From JAAXGX01 sp965221595 (GTDB lineage: Bacteria > Acidobacteriota > Vicinamibacteria > Vicinamibacterales > UBA8438), in assembly GCA_965221595.1 (NCBI GenBank), contig OZ244900.1, positions 3,596,001 through 3,660,000 of the forward strand: 64,000 nt of DNA. Reading direction: 5' to 3'. The notes beneath the pieces were generated by a model that was given only the letters and a program-made list of their open reading frames with translations, had not been told where the DNA came from and searched no databases. Shown in pieces: positions 41,846 through 51,768 of this stretch. Numbering within the stretch: the first letter of the stretch is position 1; the number at the start of each line of letters is the position of its first letter. Position numbers and translations under genes: made by a program.

Positions 41846-43291
41846 ATGCGCGGCACGACGGGGATCCGGCGCCCGCGGCCCGGCGGCTGGGTGTGGCTGC
41901 TGGCCCGGCTCGGGGTGCGCACGTTCTATCGGATCGAGCGCATCGGGGAGCCGCTGCCCGCGGGCGCGCTGCTGCTCGTCGCGAACCATCCCAATACGCT
42001 CCTGGATCCCGCGCTCATCCAGGCGACTGCCGGACGCCCGGTCCGCTTCCTGGCCAAGTCCACGCTCTTCGCCGGCCATCTGCTGAGCCCGCTCATCCGC
42101 CGCTCCGGCGCCATCCCCGTCTATCGGAAGATCGATCCCGGGGCGGACACCGCCCGCAACGTGGAGATGTTCGCAGCCGTCGCGGCGGCCCTGCGGGGCG
42201 GCGAGGTCGTCTGCCTGTTTCCCGAGGGCATCAGTCACTCCGGCGGGCGGCTCGAGCCGCTCCGGACCGGCGCCGCCCGGATGGTACTGACCAGCACCGC
42301 CGCCGGCCACCCAGTAACCATCGTGCCGATCGGCCTCAACTTCGACCACATCGCGAGGTTCCGCTCACGGGTCACCGCGGTCTTCGGCCGGCCGTTCGAT
42401 GCCGGTGAGTACCTCGCGCTGCATGCCGCCGACGATGCCGCCGCCGTGCACCAGTTGACCGCGCGGATCGCGCAGCGCCTGCGGCGCCTGATGGTCGAGG
42501 CGGAGCCGCATCACGACCTGCCGATCGTCGTGCGCATCGACCGCCTCTACGCCGCGGCGCGCGGCGTCTCCCGCGACCCGCGCGAGCAGCTCGCGCGGCG
42601 CCGGCTGATTGCCGACGGCATGTTCCGGCTCCGGGAACGGGATCCGGAACGCCTGGCCACCATCACGACGCGCGTCAACGACTATGACGCCAGCCTCACC
42701 CGCTTCGGGTTGCGCGAGGGCGACGTAGGGCGCCGCATCCCGTTTGCGACCGCAGCTCGCTTCGTGGCCCGCGAGGGGCTGCTGGCACTGGTCCTCGCAC
42801 CCCTCGCGCTGGCGGGCCTCACGGTGTTCGCCGCGCCGTACTGGGTCACCGGGCGGATCAACCGATGGACGTCCGATCTGGAGAGTCGTGCCACCTGGCA
42901 AGTGATCGGCGGGGCCCTGATCTACGGTGCGTGGATTGGCGCGCTGGGCGGCGTGGCCGCGGCCCGGATCGGTGTGGCCGCCGGGGGCGCCACTACCGCC
43001 GGCCTGCTCGCCCTCGCTTTCGCCGGGGTTCACGCTGTCGAACGCGAGGCGGCCGTGATGCGCACGGTGCGCGCCTTCTTCGCACTCCGCCGGACGCCGC
43101 CGGCCGCCCGCGCCGCGCTGCGCCGCCAGCGCGCCGCCCTGGCGGCGGTCCTGGACCAGACCCACGAATGGCTGGAGTCCGGCGCGTCCGGAGCGCCAAC
43201 GGCCGGGACTCCGTGCCGCGGCACGGCGCGGAGTCCTGAAGGACTGGCTGGACGCCCGACGGAGCCGCCAGGCGCCGCTGCGGCGGACTAG
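41846..43291 (+). CDS. PlsC-family 1-acylglycerol-3-phosphate acyltransferase-like protein
   Basis: A 481-residue membrane acyltransferase. NHPNTLLD (residues 48-55) is the catalytic NHx4D, FPEGISHSGGRLEPL the second conserved block, and IPVYRK the third. The C-terminal half has two or more membrane helices and is longer than PlsC (about 250), so it belongs to the large bacterial group of unknown acceptor. It is only three bases after hisA and may be read from the his promoter. The stop lies in a 20-bp palindrome shared with the convergent gene. Confidence 0.85.
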   Translation: MRGTTGIRRPRPGGWVWLLARLGVRTFYRIERIGEPLPAGALLLVANHPNTLLDPALIQATAGRPVRFLAKSTLFAGHLLSPLIRRSGAIPVYRKIDPGADTARNVEMFAAVAAALRGGEVVCLFPEGISHSGGRLEPLRTGAARMVLTSTAAGHPVTIVPIGLNFDHIARFRSRVTAVFGRPFDAGEYLALHAADDAAAVHQLTARIAQRLRRLMVEAEPHHDLPIVVRIDRLYAAARGVSRDPREQLARRRLIADGMFRLRERDPERLATITTRVNDYDASLTRFGLREGDVGRRIPFATAARFVAREGLLALVLAPLALAGLTVFAAPYWVTGRINRWTSDLESRATWQVIGGALIYGAWIGALGGVAAARIGVAAGGATTAGLLALAFAGVHAVEREAAVMRTVRAFFALRRTPPAARAALRRQRAALAAVLDQTHEWLESGASGAPTAGTPCRGTARSPEGLAGRPTEPPGAAAAD

Positions 43292-43305
43292 TACCAGTAC
43301 TAGTC
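43286..43305. repeat. 20-bp palindrome spanning two convergent stop codons
   Basis: GACTAGTA-CCAG-TACTAGTC is a perfect dyad that contains the TAG of the acyltransferase (43289-43291) and that of the deacetylase (43302-43300). Two CTAG tetramers, usually avoided in bacteria, are included. It may act as a weak two-way terminator, though no T-run follows. Confidence 0.5.
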
Positions 43306-45963
43306 GAGAGCGCCCAAGCTGAGAAGGTTGGCGAGGAGCTGATAGGCGCCCGCGGTGCCGGCCGGGAGCTGCCGCCAGAGTCCCAGACCGACGTAGAGCC
43401 AGCGCCCGCGGCCGTGCCGCGTCTCGACCAGCGCGCCGCGTTTGACGCCCGGATTCCACTCGAACGAGTCTTCGAGCTCGACCAGATCCACGTACGCCGG
43501 ATCCTTCTCGCCCAGGAAGTACAGTCCCCGCTCCTGGACCCAGCCGCTCCACGTCCGTGCGTCCACCGGGTTCGGCCACGCGAACACCGAGTGGTCGTGC
43601 GCGAGAATGCGGACGGGCGCCGCCTCGTCCGTCACCCGGTTGCGGCTGACCACCGCCGGATGGGGCCCGTACTGTGCCCGGTTGAAGTCGAACCGGTTGT
43701 ACTGCACGATGGCCGTGCCGCCGTTCGCCACGTACTCGAGCAGCCGGTCGTTGTTCGCCCGCAGGTCCGGGCGGCTCTCGTACGCCCGCACGCCGGTCAC
43801 GATCACGTCGAAGCGGCCGAGATCGCCCCAGGCCAGGTCGTCGGCATCGATGAGCTCCAGCCGGGGGCCGAGCTGCTCGATGGCCGGCGGCACGGCATCG
43901 CCGACCCCTTCCACGTAACCCACCAGCAGATCGGGTGCAATCGACACGTCGATGAGCTTGAACATGCCGGCGGCGGGGCGGCTCATGTGCCGGCGCTCGG
44001 TGTGCGGATACTCCACCACCTGATAGCCGCGGTCGTAGCGCCGGCCGGCGTGCTCGACAACCGCCGCCACCCGGTACTCCCCGGCGGGCGCACCGGCCGG
44101 GCGCACGCTGAAGCGGACCGTGCGCGACTCGTCCTCCCGCGAGAACGGCACCTGCGCCGAGGCGGGCGTCGCCTCCCAGCCCGCGGGCAGATCCAGCCTG
44201 ACGGTGCCTGCGCCGGCAGCCGGCCAGCGGTTGCTCACCGTGACGCGCACCTCACGGGCTGCGGTGCCCGTCGGCACGACCGCAATCGCGGGTGTCATCG
44301 ACACGGCGAGGCGCGGCACGACGTGCAGCGCCATGCGCTTCTCGCCGATGATGACGTCGTCGGCGTAGCGGTACTCGACAGGATGTTCGACGGACAGGCG
44401 TGCGCCCGCCAGCTCGAGGTCGAACGTCGCGCGGAACGGGGTCGGGCGGAACGGCAGGCCGAACGGCACGTCCGGATCCAGTGCGTAGCGATCGGCCCCC
44501 TCCACGCGCCGCCAGTGGATGTCGGTCGTCGCGGCGTCCGCCGGAATCCCGACCCCGCGCTCGCAGGCATAGACCCCGCCGGCGCCCAACGCCCCCGCAT
44601 CGCACGCGACGGCGGCCCCATCGAACCCGGTCCACCGGACGCCGCGCAGCGTCACGGCGGCAGCGCCGCGGTTGGCAGCCAGCGCGGTGACGGTGACGCT
44701 CTGGCCCGGCGTCACGACGCCGTCGTCGGCCAGCACCTCGAAGCGCACGCCGTACGCCAGCACGGCGGCTCGCTCGAGTTGGCGCTCCTTCAGCGCCAGG
44801 CGGAAGTCGATCTCCCGGCGGGCGCCCTCCGCGAGCCGCATCTCCGCGAGATCCGCACGCAGCGCACGCACTGCCTGCAGGCCGGCCACGACCGGCTCCC
44901 GTGCACCGGCCATGCCATCCGCGTGGAAGCGCTCGAGTGCCTGGCGGGCGTGCCCGGCCAGCACGGACAGGCCGGCTGTCAGGCCCGCGGGCGGGTCCGC
45001 GCCCGCAAACCGGGCCAACCCCGGAATCGATGTATCCACGCCGGCGAACAGGGACGACTCGGGGGCGCCGGCGGGGCCGGGCAGAGTCGTCTCCGCCAGC
45101 CGGTACTGCCCGCCGGCTGCTGCGGCCGGCAAGGCAATGAGCTGCGACATGCCCTGGCACTTGTGCATGCTCCGCGCGCGGCTCCCGATCTCCGCGTATG
45201 TCGCCCCGAGCAGCGGGTCGTAGCTGCCGAGATCGACGGTGGCCAGACCGGGGTCCGAGGCCGGCTGCGGGTCGAACCCCGGCGGCGTGGCGCCGATCCC
45301 GAACGGAAACCCGACCCGGAAGTAGAACTTCGCGGCCTGCCACGGATGCAACCCCGCCGCGATCTGCTCCGGGAAGCGGGCCGGGTCGGCAGCAGCGACA
45401 AACGCCTCGCGCGCCAGAATCGCGGACGCCTGGTGGTGCTGTCCACCGAACCGCCCCTCGGGACTCATGGCGGAGACCACGTCCGGGCGCACCGTGCGGA
45501 TCATGCGCACGAAGTCGCCGAGAATCTCCTCACGCCCCCAGCGGGCGAACGTCTCCTCGCGGCTGAACGAGTAGCCGAAGTCGATCGCCCGGGTGAAGTA
45601 CTGCTCCGCGCCGTCGAGGCGGTGTGCCGCGGCCAGCTCCTCCGTGCGCAGCACGGCCAACGCCTCGAACAGCTCGGTCCCGATTTCGTTCTGCCCCCCG
45701 TCACCGCGGGTCGCGGTCAGAAGCACGGTCCGATGGCCCTCGCCCTTCGCGAGCCGCGCGAGCAGCGCGTTGTTCTCGTCGTCCGGGTGGGCCGTGATCA
45801 TCATGTAGGTGCCCACGGTGTTGAGCTGGCGCAGCGCAACGCCCAGCTCGCCCCGGCCCGGAGCCGACGGCAACGGCTGGCCGGCTGCGGGCGGAGTGGC
45901 GGGATGCGCGAGCGCGAGCAACGTGGCCAGGGCGGCGGCCGCCGGCGTGCGTTGGATCGGCAT
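43300..45963 (-). CDS. Exported PIG-L (LmbE-like) deacetylase with beta-sandwich domains
   Basis: An 887-residue protein: signal peptide (1-28), a PIG-L zinc deacetylase domain (HPDDE at 59-63, a later HxxH-type HHQAS), a middle helical part, an NEW3-like beta domain (about 520-640), and a C-terminal ThuA-like domain (LIDADDLAWGDLGRFDVIVTG). The family removes acetyl groups from GlcNAc-containing lipids or thiols. It lies beside bshA, but its size and export signal make it unlike BshB; a secreted glycan deacetylase is more likely. Confidence 0.8.
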   Translation of the reverse strand: MPIQRTPAAAALATLLALAHPATPPAAGQPLPSAPGRGELGVALRQLNTVGTYMMITAHPDDENNALLARLAKGEGHRTVLLTATRGDGGQNEIGTELFEALAVLRTEELAAAHRLDGAEQYFTRAIDFGYSFSREETFARWGREEILGDFVRMIRTVRPDVVSAMSPEGRFGGQHHQASAILAREAFVAAADPARFPEQIAAGLHPWQAAKFYFRVGFPFGIGATPPGFDPQPASDPGLATVDLGSYDPLLGATYAEIGSRARSMHKCQGMSQLIALPAAAAGGQYRLAETTLPGPAGAPESSLFAGVDTSIPGLARFAGADPPAGLTAGLSVLAGHARQALERFHADGMAGAREPVVAGLQAVRALRADLAEMRLAEGARREIDFRLALKERQLERAAVLAYGVRFEVLADDGVVTPGQSVTVTALAANRGAAAVTLRGVRWTGFDGAAVACDAGALGAGGVYACERGVGIPADAATTDIHWRRVEGADRYALDPDVPFGLPFRPTPFRATFDLELAGARLSVEHPVEYRYADDVIIGEKRMALHVVPRLAVSMTPAIAVVPTGTAAREVRVTVSNRWPAAGAGTVRLDLPAGWEATPASAQVPFSREDESRTVRFSVRPAGAPAGEYRVAAVVEHAGRRYDRGYQVVEYPHTERRHMSRPAAGMFKLIDVSIAPDLLVGYVEGVGDAVPPAIEQLGPRLELIDADDLAWGDLGRFDVIVTGVRAYESRPDLRANNDRLLEYVANGGTAIVQYNRFDFNRAQYGPHPAVVSRNRVTDEAAPVRILAHDHSVFAWPNPVDARTWSGWVQERGLYFLGEKDPAYVDLVELEDSFEWNPGVKRGALVETRHGRGRWLYVGLGLWRQLPAGTAGAYQLLANLLSLGALD

Positions 45964-45970
45964 GGGTCCG

Positions 45971-45976
45971 AGTATA
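45971..45976 (-). promoter_or_regulatory. -10 box (TATACT) for a probable leaderless transcript
   Basis: On the minus strand TATACT ends seven bases before the ATG at 45963, with no ribosome site between. Confidence 0.4.
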
Positions 45977-46013
45977 ACTTCCGGCAGGCGGCGCCGTGGT
46001 ACGGTGCAGGTGC

Positions 46014-47177
46014 CTACACGGAGGCGACGGGAGACGCGTCGCGGGCGAGCACTTCCTCGTAGAGCGCCTCGTAGCGCGGGACGATCTCCTCGGCGCAGAA
46101 GCGCTCGTGCACCGCGCGGAGGGCGCCTTGCGTCACGCGACGATGCAGGTCCGGATCGGACAGCAGGCGCACCGCGCTGACGGCCATACCCTCGATATCG
46201 TCCGGATCACGCAGAAAGCCCGTCTCGCCGTCGGCAATCACCTCGGGCAGGCCGCCGACGCGCGACGCGACTACCGGCACTTCGCAGGCCATCGCCTCGA
46301 GCGCGGCGACGCCGAAGCTCTCCTGTGACGATGGCAGCAGCAGGAGATCGGCAATCGACAGCAGCGGCACCACGAGCTCCTGTTCACCTAGCGGCTCGAC
46401 TTGGTCGGCCAACCCGTGCGCCCGCGCGCGCCGGCAGGCGGCGGACAGATCGGGGCCGTCGCCCACGAGCAGCAGCCGGGCCGGCATCCGGTCGTTAATG
46501 CGGCGGAAGATGTCGATGACAGCGTCCACCCGCTTGACCGGCCGGAAGTTCGAGACGTGAATCACCAGCTTCGTCGCGGGGTCGGCACCGCGGTAGCGCG
46601 CTCGCAGGCGCTCGTCGAGCATGCGCCGATGCTGCTGGCAATCCAGAAAGTTCGGGATGACGCGAATGTCGGCGCGCACGGGCAGATGCCGGTACGTATC
46701 GTCGCGCAGGCTCTCGGAGACCGCAGTAACGCCGTCCGACTGGTCGATGGAGAACGCTGCGGCCTCGACGTACGATGCGTCGTTCCCGATCAGCGTGACG
46801 TCCGTGCCATGGAGCGTGGTGATGACGCGCGGGACGCGACCGTTGCCCGACGCGCCCAGGATTCGCCCGGCCAGGTACGCCGCCGTCGCGTGGGGAATCG
46901 CGTAATGCGCATGCACGACGTCGAGACTGCACTGGCGTGCCACCTCGACGATCTTGCTGGCCAGCGACAGGAGGTACTGGGGCTCGCGAAAGAGCGGGTA
47001 GCCCGGCGTCCGGACTGCGTGGAACGCGAGCCCGGCCTGGAAGTCACCCAGCCGCACAGGCGGATCGCTACTGAGGAGACGTACCTCATGGCCGCGGCGT
47101 GCCAGCACCTTGGCAAGCTCCGTCGCCACGATGCCGCTGCCCCCGACCGACGCATAGCACACGATCCCGATATTCAT
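46014..47177 (-). CDS. bshA: N-acetyl-alpha-D-glucosaminyl L-malate synthase
   Basis: GT4 glycosyltransferase that joins UDP-GlcNAc to L-malate, the first step of bacillithiol synthesis. The 387-residue protein opens MNIGIVCYASVGGSGIVATE, the BshA signature with the malate-binding loop, and has ESFGVAALEAMACEVPVVAS, where the Glu binds the nucleotide sugar. The other bacillithiol genes (bshB, bshC) are not recognisable here. Bacillithiol would serve the thiol redox proteins seen elsewhere in the window. Confidence 0.88.
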   Translation of the reverse strand: MNIGIVCYASVGGSGIVATELAKVLARRGHEVRLLSSDPPVRLGDFQAGLAFHAVRTPGYPLFREPQYLLSLASKIVEVARQCSLDVVHAHYAIPHATAAYLAGRILGASGNGRVPRVITTLHGTDVTLIGNDASYVEAAAFSIDQSDGVTAVSESLRDDTYRHLPVRADIRVIPNFLDCQQHRRMLDERLRARYRGADPATKLVIHVSNFRPVKRVDAVIDIFRRINDRMPARLLLVGDGPDLSAACRRARAHGLADQVEPLGEQELVVPLLSIADLLLLPSSQESFGVAALEAMACEVPVVASRVGGLPEVIADGETGFLRDPDDIEGMAVSAVRLLSDPDLHRRVTQGALRAVHERFCAEEIVPRYEALYEEVLARDASPVASV

Positions 47178-47223
47178 GTACGGATCGCGGACTGCAACCT
47201 GCGCCGTTCCACGGCGCCGACCC

Positions 47224-49401
47224 CTACGTGGTGCCGAACGTCAGCCAGGTTCCCTTCAGGCCGATCTGTCCGACGCCGGGCCGGGTCCAGTCGCACACGC
47301 CGTCGGGAAAGATGCCGCGCAGCCGATCCAGGTCCTCGGGACTGAGACTCACGGCGTAGTCCGCGGCGTCCACCGGCTTGAGCTGACATTTCGCGATGTC
47401 GCTCGCAAGGGGAGCGCCGGCCACCTCGCGCGGCGACGGCGACGAAGGATACAACTCCTCGCAGCGTCCGCTTCCGCGCACCTGCGGTTCGTCGATCTTC
47501 CGCGGCTCCGCGTCGCGCGACCAGCAGGCGTCGTTCAGCCCGGTCGGCTTCGCGCGCGCGACCCTGTCCGCCGGCGGGTCGGACGACTTGTCGGCCGCCA
47601 GGTTCTCGAGCCACCGATCCATGTCTCGCAGCGCGCCGCGCAGCACAGGGCTCGCGCTGCTGTAGAGCCCGTAGCGCGAGTCCTCGACCAGCATGACGTG
47701 GTTGTCTATGCGATCGTTCGCCTTGCGCAGCCGCTCGCGCATGGAGAACGAGTGGTAGCGCGTGTGCACGTCGCCGTTTTCCCGGTCGTCGCTGTAGGCG
47801 CGGTAGTCGATGATCGGAGTCGTCGCGAGCCCGCCGCCGCCGCTCGTCAGGCGCCCCGTCTCGTAGGCAATCCGGAGTGCCTCCGGGTCCGCCGCGGTGC
47901 GGGCGGCCTGGAACCGGCCGTCGCCGTCGAACCCACCGATGCCGGCGTTCAGATCGAGAAACTGGGCAACAGTGATCGCACCGTCGTTGAGCGCCTGCAG
48001 GCCGTACTGCACGCCGACGTTGTCCAGCGTCCGCCGCGCGAAGCCGCTGGCCGCGTCGCGGCCGTAGATGTTGACGTAGTGCTCGTACACGTCGCAGCGC
48101 GCGCCGGTCGGGTTGTCCGTCGGATGGTACTCGAGCCCCTCGGGCAGCACCTCCGGGCAGAACTCGCCCACCGTTATCCGGCCCGCGTTGATCGACACGT
48201 TCGGCATCGTCGCCAGCACGAGGAAGCCGGCGACGGCCCGCTGCTCCGCTGGCGTGAACTCGGCAGCCCCCGCGTTTGCGAAATAGTGGTTCAGCAGGCG
48301 CGCATCCGTGATCATCGGGATGGTGCCGAAGCCGACATCCGGGAAGCTGCAGCCGGGGATGATGCCGTCGAGCAGCCCGGGGTAGTTGTCTGCGATCTGG
48401 TGGTTCTGATACGAGCCGCCTGAACACCCCCAGCCGATCGTGTAGCGCGGTGCGCCGTAGGCCTCGATGAAGCGCTCCTTGACCATCATCATGGTCTCGG
48501 CCGCCAGCACGTCGTTGCAATTGTTGCCGTAGACGTTTAGGCTGGCCGACGCCACGGCGTAGCCCTGGCCGAGCATCGCGTCGTCGGTGACTCCGCCCGT
48601 GCGCGGCCCCTGCCTGAACCAGCCCCGCACGCAGCCGCCGCCGAACGTATAGATCAGCCGGCCGTTCCAGCCTGCAGGCGGCGTCCACGGATCGGGCTCG
48701 GCATCGGCCGCCGGATCGTGCAGCAGGGCAATCTGGTAGATCGCGCGGTTGATCGTGCCCGTCTCGATGCGCACGACGTACGGCACCTCAGCGCCGGTCA
48801 GCGTCTCCGTCACGGCCAGGTCCGCGGGACGGGCAAGCGGATCGGCCAGCGGCTTCAGCTCGTTGTCCGTGGTGGAGCGGTAGGCGTAGTCAACGCGCCG
48901 GGCGACGGAGCAGGCGTCGTCGAGCGCCGGTCCCAGCGTCTCGCCCGACACCAGCTCGAACTGTTCGGTCTCGCAGATGAAGGGCTGCTCGTGCGGGCCG
49001 GAGAAGACCGGCCCCTCGAGCGGATGGTCCACCAACGCCAGCGCGGCCAACGACGTCCCGTCTGCAGCCGCCAACGCCAGCGCGGCACTGCCGGACAACC
49101 CGCCGACGAGGCCGACGAGACCACCGCCGGCGGCGGGCCGGAAGGCGCCGGTGACATCAACGCCGTCGCGCGTCACGCGCAGCGAGGACAGGTCGGAACC
49201 GGATGGAACGCCGACGGCCACCAGGGCGTTGCCGCCGGTGACCATGTCCGGACGGCTCGACAGAACCCGTAGCTCGTAACCCTCGCCGGCGCCGTCGTCG
49301 CCGCGGACGATGCACGCGCCGCTGCCGGCCGCCAGCGCGGCGGCCAGCGCGACCCGCGCCACGACGCCTCCTCTGCTTCCCGTCAGACAGACAGACACCA
49401 T
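47224..49401 (-). CDS. Exported DUF6351-family alpha/beta-hydrolase-like protein
   Basis: A 725-residue secreted protein. The signal peptide ends near a Cys (GSGACIVRG), so it may be a lipoprotein. A nucleophile elbow GWGCSGGSY (GxSxG form) precedes NHQIADNYPGLLDGIIPGCSFPDV, the DUF6351 core. It resembles secreted esterases such as tannase in layout, and the Cys-rich C-terminus would suit disulfides. Substrate unknown. First of several secreted-protein genes on this strand. Confidence 0.75.
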   Translation of the reverse strand: MVSVCLTGSRGGVVARVALAAALAAGSGACIVRGDDGAGEGYELRVLSSRPDMVTGGNALVAVGVPSGSDLSSLRVTRDGVDVTGAFRPAAGGGLVGLVGGLSGSAALALAAADGTSLAALALVDHPLEGPVFSGPHEQPFICETEQFELVSGETLGPALDDACSVARRVDYAYRSTTDNELKPLADPLARPADLAVTETLTGAEVPYVVRIETGTINRAIYQIALLHDPAADAEPDPWTPPAGWNGRLIYTFGGGCVRGWFRQGPRTGGVTDDAMLGQGYAVASASLNVYGNNCNDVLAAETMMMVKERFIEAYGAPRYTIGWGCSGGSYQNHQIADNYPGLLDGIIPGCSFPDVGFGTIPMITDARLLNHYFANAGAAEFTPAEQRAVAGFLVLATMPNVSINAGRITVGEFCPEVLPEGLEYHPTDNPTGARCDVYEHYVNIYGRDAASGFARRTLDNVGVQYGLQALNDGAITVAQFLDLNAGIGGFDGDGRFQAARTAADPEALRIAYETGRLTSGGGGLATTPIIDYRAYSDDRENGDVHTRYHSFSMRERLRKANDRIDNHVMLVEDSRYGLYSSASPVLRGALRDMDRWLENLAADKSSDPPADRVARAKPTGLNDACWSRDAEPRKIDEPQVRGSGRCEELYPSSPSPREVAGAPLASDIAKCQLKPVDAADYAVSLSPEDLDRLRGIFPDGVCDWTRPGVGQIGLKGTWLTFGTT

Positions 49402-49487
49402 GACGTCACGCCCTCCTTTGTGCCTTTCACGCGGCCGCGCCCCGAGCCCCCGGCGTTCGCTGGCGGGGACCCCACAGCCCCGCGCCG

Positions 49488-49910
49488 CTACCGTTCGGTC
49501 GGGTCGCGGCCGTCGAGCGGCGCCCCGGTGCCCGACGAGCCCGCGAAGAGCTTCGTCCCGTCCGGCAGCGTCACATCCCGCCCGTTCGCCCGCAATCCGC
49601 CGTCGAGCGCCTGGTAGCCCTCGATGAGCACCGGGGTCCCCGGCGCCACCGAGTCCTTCCGCCAGCCGCGCCGCACCAGCGCCCCCGGCGGGCCTGCCTC
49701 GACCATCCAGCTGTCGACCGTCCCGTCGTCGTTCGTCACGTCGACGTGCATCCAGGCGTGCGGGTTGATCCACTCCATCTTCGTGATCACGCCCTGCAGC
49801 CGCACCGGCTTCGTCGCATCGAACTCCGCCGAGAACGCATGATGACCCAGCGCTGGCACCGCCGCCGCCAGCAGCGCCACCCCCACCAGACTCGCGATCG
49901 TCGTTCGCAT
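49488..49910 (-). CDS. Exported DUF6152 protein
   Basis: A 140-residue protein with a signal peptide (1-22) followed by HHAFSAEFDATKPVRLQGVITKMEW and NPHAWMHVDV. The HHAFSAEFD start and the NPH motif mark DUF6152, a small beta-barrel family common in Acidobacteria and Proteobacteria. No enzymatic role is known. It lies 50 bases after the next gene on this strand and is probably in its operon. Confidence 0.75.
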   Translation of the reverse strand: MRTTIASLVGVALLAAAVPALGHHAFSAEFDATKPVRLQGVITKMEWINPHAWMHVDVTNDDGTVDSWMVEAGPPGALVRRGWRKDSVAPGTPVLIEGYQALDGGLRANGRDVTLPDGTKLFAGSSGTGAPLDGRDPTER

Positions 49911-49960
49911 CGAGCTTGCCTCCTGCTTGTTGACGTCCCTCTCGCGCCGCACGGCGGCGC

Positions 49961-50935
49961 CTACTTCGACTCGGCGGCCGCCGCGCGCTCCTTGGCGCGC
50001 GCGCCGCTCAGCATGTTGAACATGCCGTAGTTGCCCTCGTGACAGGCATACTCGACGAGCTCGTACTGACCGTCGTCCCGCTTCATCGGCAGCATGCCGG
50101 TCCAGGGCCGCGTCCAGACCGCGGGATCGTCGACCGTGAACTCGTACTCGATCGTGTCCTCGTCGACGCGGGTGAACCGCTCGGTCAACCGCATGTTCGC
50201 ACTGGTCCCGTGGAACGAGTCGGGCCGGCCGTTGAAGTTGGCGACCTCGACGACCAGCGTGTCGCCCTCCCAGCGGCCGACCGAATCGCCCAGCCACAGG
50301 GTCAGGTCCTCTCCGAGATGGTCACGGCCGTCGGTGGGAATGATCCGCGTCTCGTGAATCATCTCCTTCGTCACCGCGACGTACCCGGGACCCTGCACTA
50401 TCTGCACGCCGTTGTTGTAGCCGTTCGGGACCATCAAGGCCGGGAGTCCCCGCGTGATGCAGCGCTCCCAGGAGCCGAGGTCCTCCGGGTTTTCGGCAGC
50501 CAGCTCCACGGCCCGCCGCTCCGCCAGCTCGACCGGCACGCGCTCGCGGGCCCCAGGTGTCATCGGCGGCAGTTTGCCGTCCGGAGGATCGATGATGACT
50601 GCCACCTGTCTCGACGGCGCCGTCTTCACGAACCCGAGCGCCGTATCCCGCCATTCGCGATCGTAGCCCCAGATGCCGCGCAGCGTCGCCCGTTCGCGCC
50701 GGGCGAGCGCCTCGTCCTCGGTGAGCAGGGTCTTGCCCGCATCCTCGTCGGCGCGTTCGAATGGAATGCCGTGCGCATCGTTGAGGGTCCAGATCCCTTG
50801 CAGGTCGGGCGCACCCCACGGGGTGCGGGGCGGTTCGTATGGGGCCCGCGCCCCTTCGTCGGCGGCCGGCGACTGGCCGGCGGCCAAGGCCGGGACGAGT
50901 AGCGTTGCAATGAGCGCCAGCGCGCGATATGCCAT
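49961..50935 (-). CDS. Secreted protein of the G-x-PDL-x-GIW family, copy 1
   Basis: A 324-residue protein with a signal peptide (1-19). Residues after it read TPWGAPDLQGIWT, and the C-terminal half has GRWEGDTLVVEVANFNG and TRPWTGM. The gene at 51769 shares the same order of motifs, so the two are paralogues. The family is common in Acidobacteria and has no assigned function. It probably forms an operon with the VOC gene and DUF6152. Confidence 0.65.
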   Translation of the reverse strand: MAYRALALIATLLVPALAAGQSPAADEGARAPYEPPRTPWGAPDLQGIWTLNDAHGIPFERADEDAGKTLLTEDEALARRERATLRGIWGYDREWRDTALGFVKTAPSRQVAVIIDPPDGKLPPMTPGARERVPVELAERRAVELAAENPEDLGSWERCITRGLPALMVPNGYNNGVQIVQGPGYVAVTKEMIHETRIIPTDGRDHLGEDLTLWLGDSVGRWEGDTLVVEVANFNGRPDSFHGTSANMRLTERFTRVDEDTIEYEFTVDDPAVWTRPWTGMLPMKRDDGQYELVEYACHEGNYGMFNMLSGARAKERAAAAESK

Positions 50936-50958
50936 CTGACACCTCCTGGCTGCGAACG

Positions 50959-51753
50959 TCATGGCTGCACGACCTCGACGCGCACGTTCTCCGGGCTGAA
51001 CACGAAGCCGTACTTCGCCACGGTCCGGCCGTCCTGAATCTCCCCCCGGATGTCGGCGCCCTTCGCCGCGAGGTCCGCCATCGCGGCCTCGATATCGGGA
51101 ACCGCCCATCCGAGGTGGTCGATGGCCCGCCCCTGCGTCGCCGCGGGCGGGTTGTCCTGCGCGGACACCAGCAGCCAGACCGTGTCGTACAGCAGGCCGT
51201 TCAGCCGGCCCCGCATGCTCGCCCGCTCCCCGCCGAACATCTTCTCATACCAGTCGAGCGCCGCGTCCGGGTCGGCCGAGCTCAGATGGATGTGGTGGAA
51301 CCCGAGATACTCCGCATCCTCGACGAGCTCGATGCGGGTGCCCCACGGGTCGAAGACGAACGCGATCTTGAACAGCCCGGGTATGTCGCGTACGGTCGCC
51401 CCGTCGTCGAACCGCTGCAGCCGGACGCCGAGGCCCCCGACGCCGACTGCCTCCAGCTCGGCCATCTTCGCGGTCAGGTCGGTATACGACAGGCCGATGT
51501 GATTGACCCCAGTGCCCACGCTCCCGCCCCTCGCCGGGCGCGACAGGAAACCGAGGATCACCGATCCGAAGCGGCAGGCGTCGTCCCGGTTCGGGATCGG
51601 CTCGCAGTCGAGATAACGGATGTACCAGCGGGCCGCCTCGGTTGCATTCGGCGATGCGATGTGCACGTGGTGATAGTCGGCCGCGCGCGCGGAGCCGGGC
51701 AGGCCCAGCGACAACGCGAGCAACAGCGCCGGCGCGCTCCGTCTGCAGGTCAT
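50959..51753 (-). CDS. Exported VOC (glyoxalase-fold) protein, two modules
   Basis: A 264-residue protein with a signal peptide (1-24) and two paired beta-alpha-beta-beta-beta modules: YHHVHIASPNATEAARWYIRYL for the first, and FHHIHLSSADPDAALDWYEKMFGG for the second. His residues at the module starts and the Glu in NVRVEVVQP suit metal binding. The VOC fold spans glyoxalases, dioxygenases and resistance proteins; export is unusual. Between the two paralogous secreted genes. Confidence 0.8.
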   Translation of the reverse strand: MTCRRSAPALLLALSLGLPGSARAADYHHVHIASPNATEAARWYIRYLDCEPIPNRDDACRFGSVILGFLSRPARGGSVGTGVNHIGLSYTDLTAKMAELEAVGVGGLGVRLQRFDDGATVRDIPGLFKIAFVFDPWGTRIELVEDAEYLGFHHIHLSSADPDAALDWYEKMFGGERASMRGRLNGLLYDTVWLLVSAQDNPPAATQGRAIDHLGWAVPDIEAAMADLAAKGADIRGEIQDGRTVAKYGFVFSPENVRVEVVQP

Positions 51754-51768
51754 GACACCACGCCTCGC

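Noticed and set aside
43300..45963. BshB, the bacillithiol deacetylase
   Set aside because: The protein is about four times too long, exported, and multi-domain; proximity to bshA alone is weak evidence.
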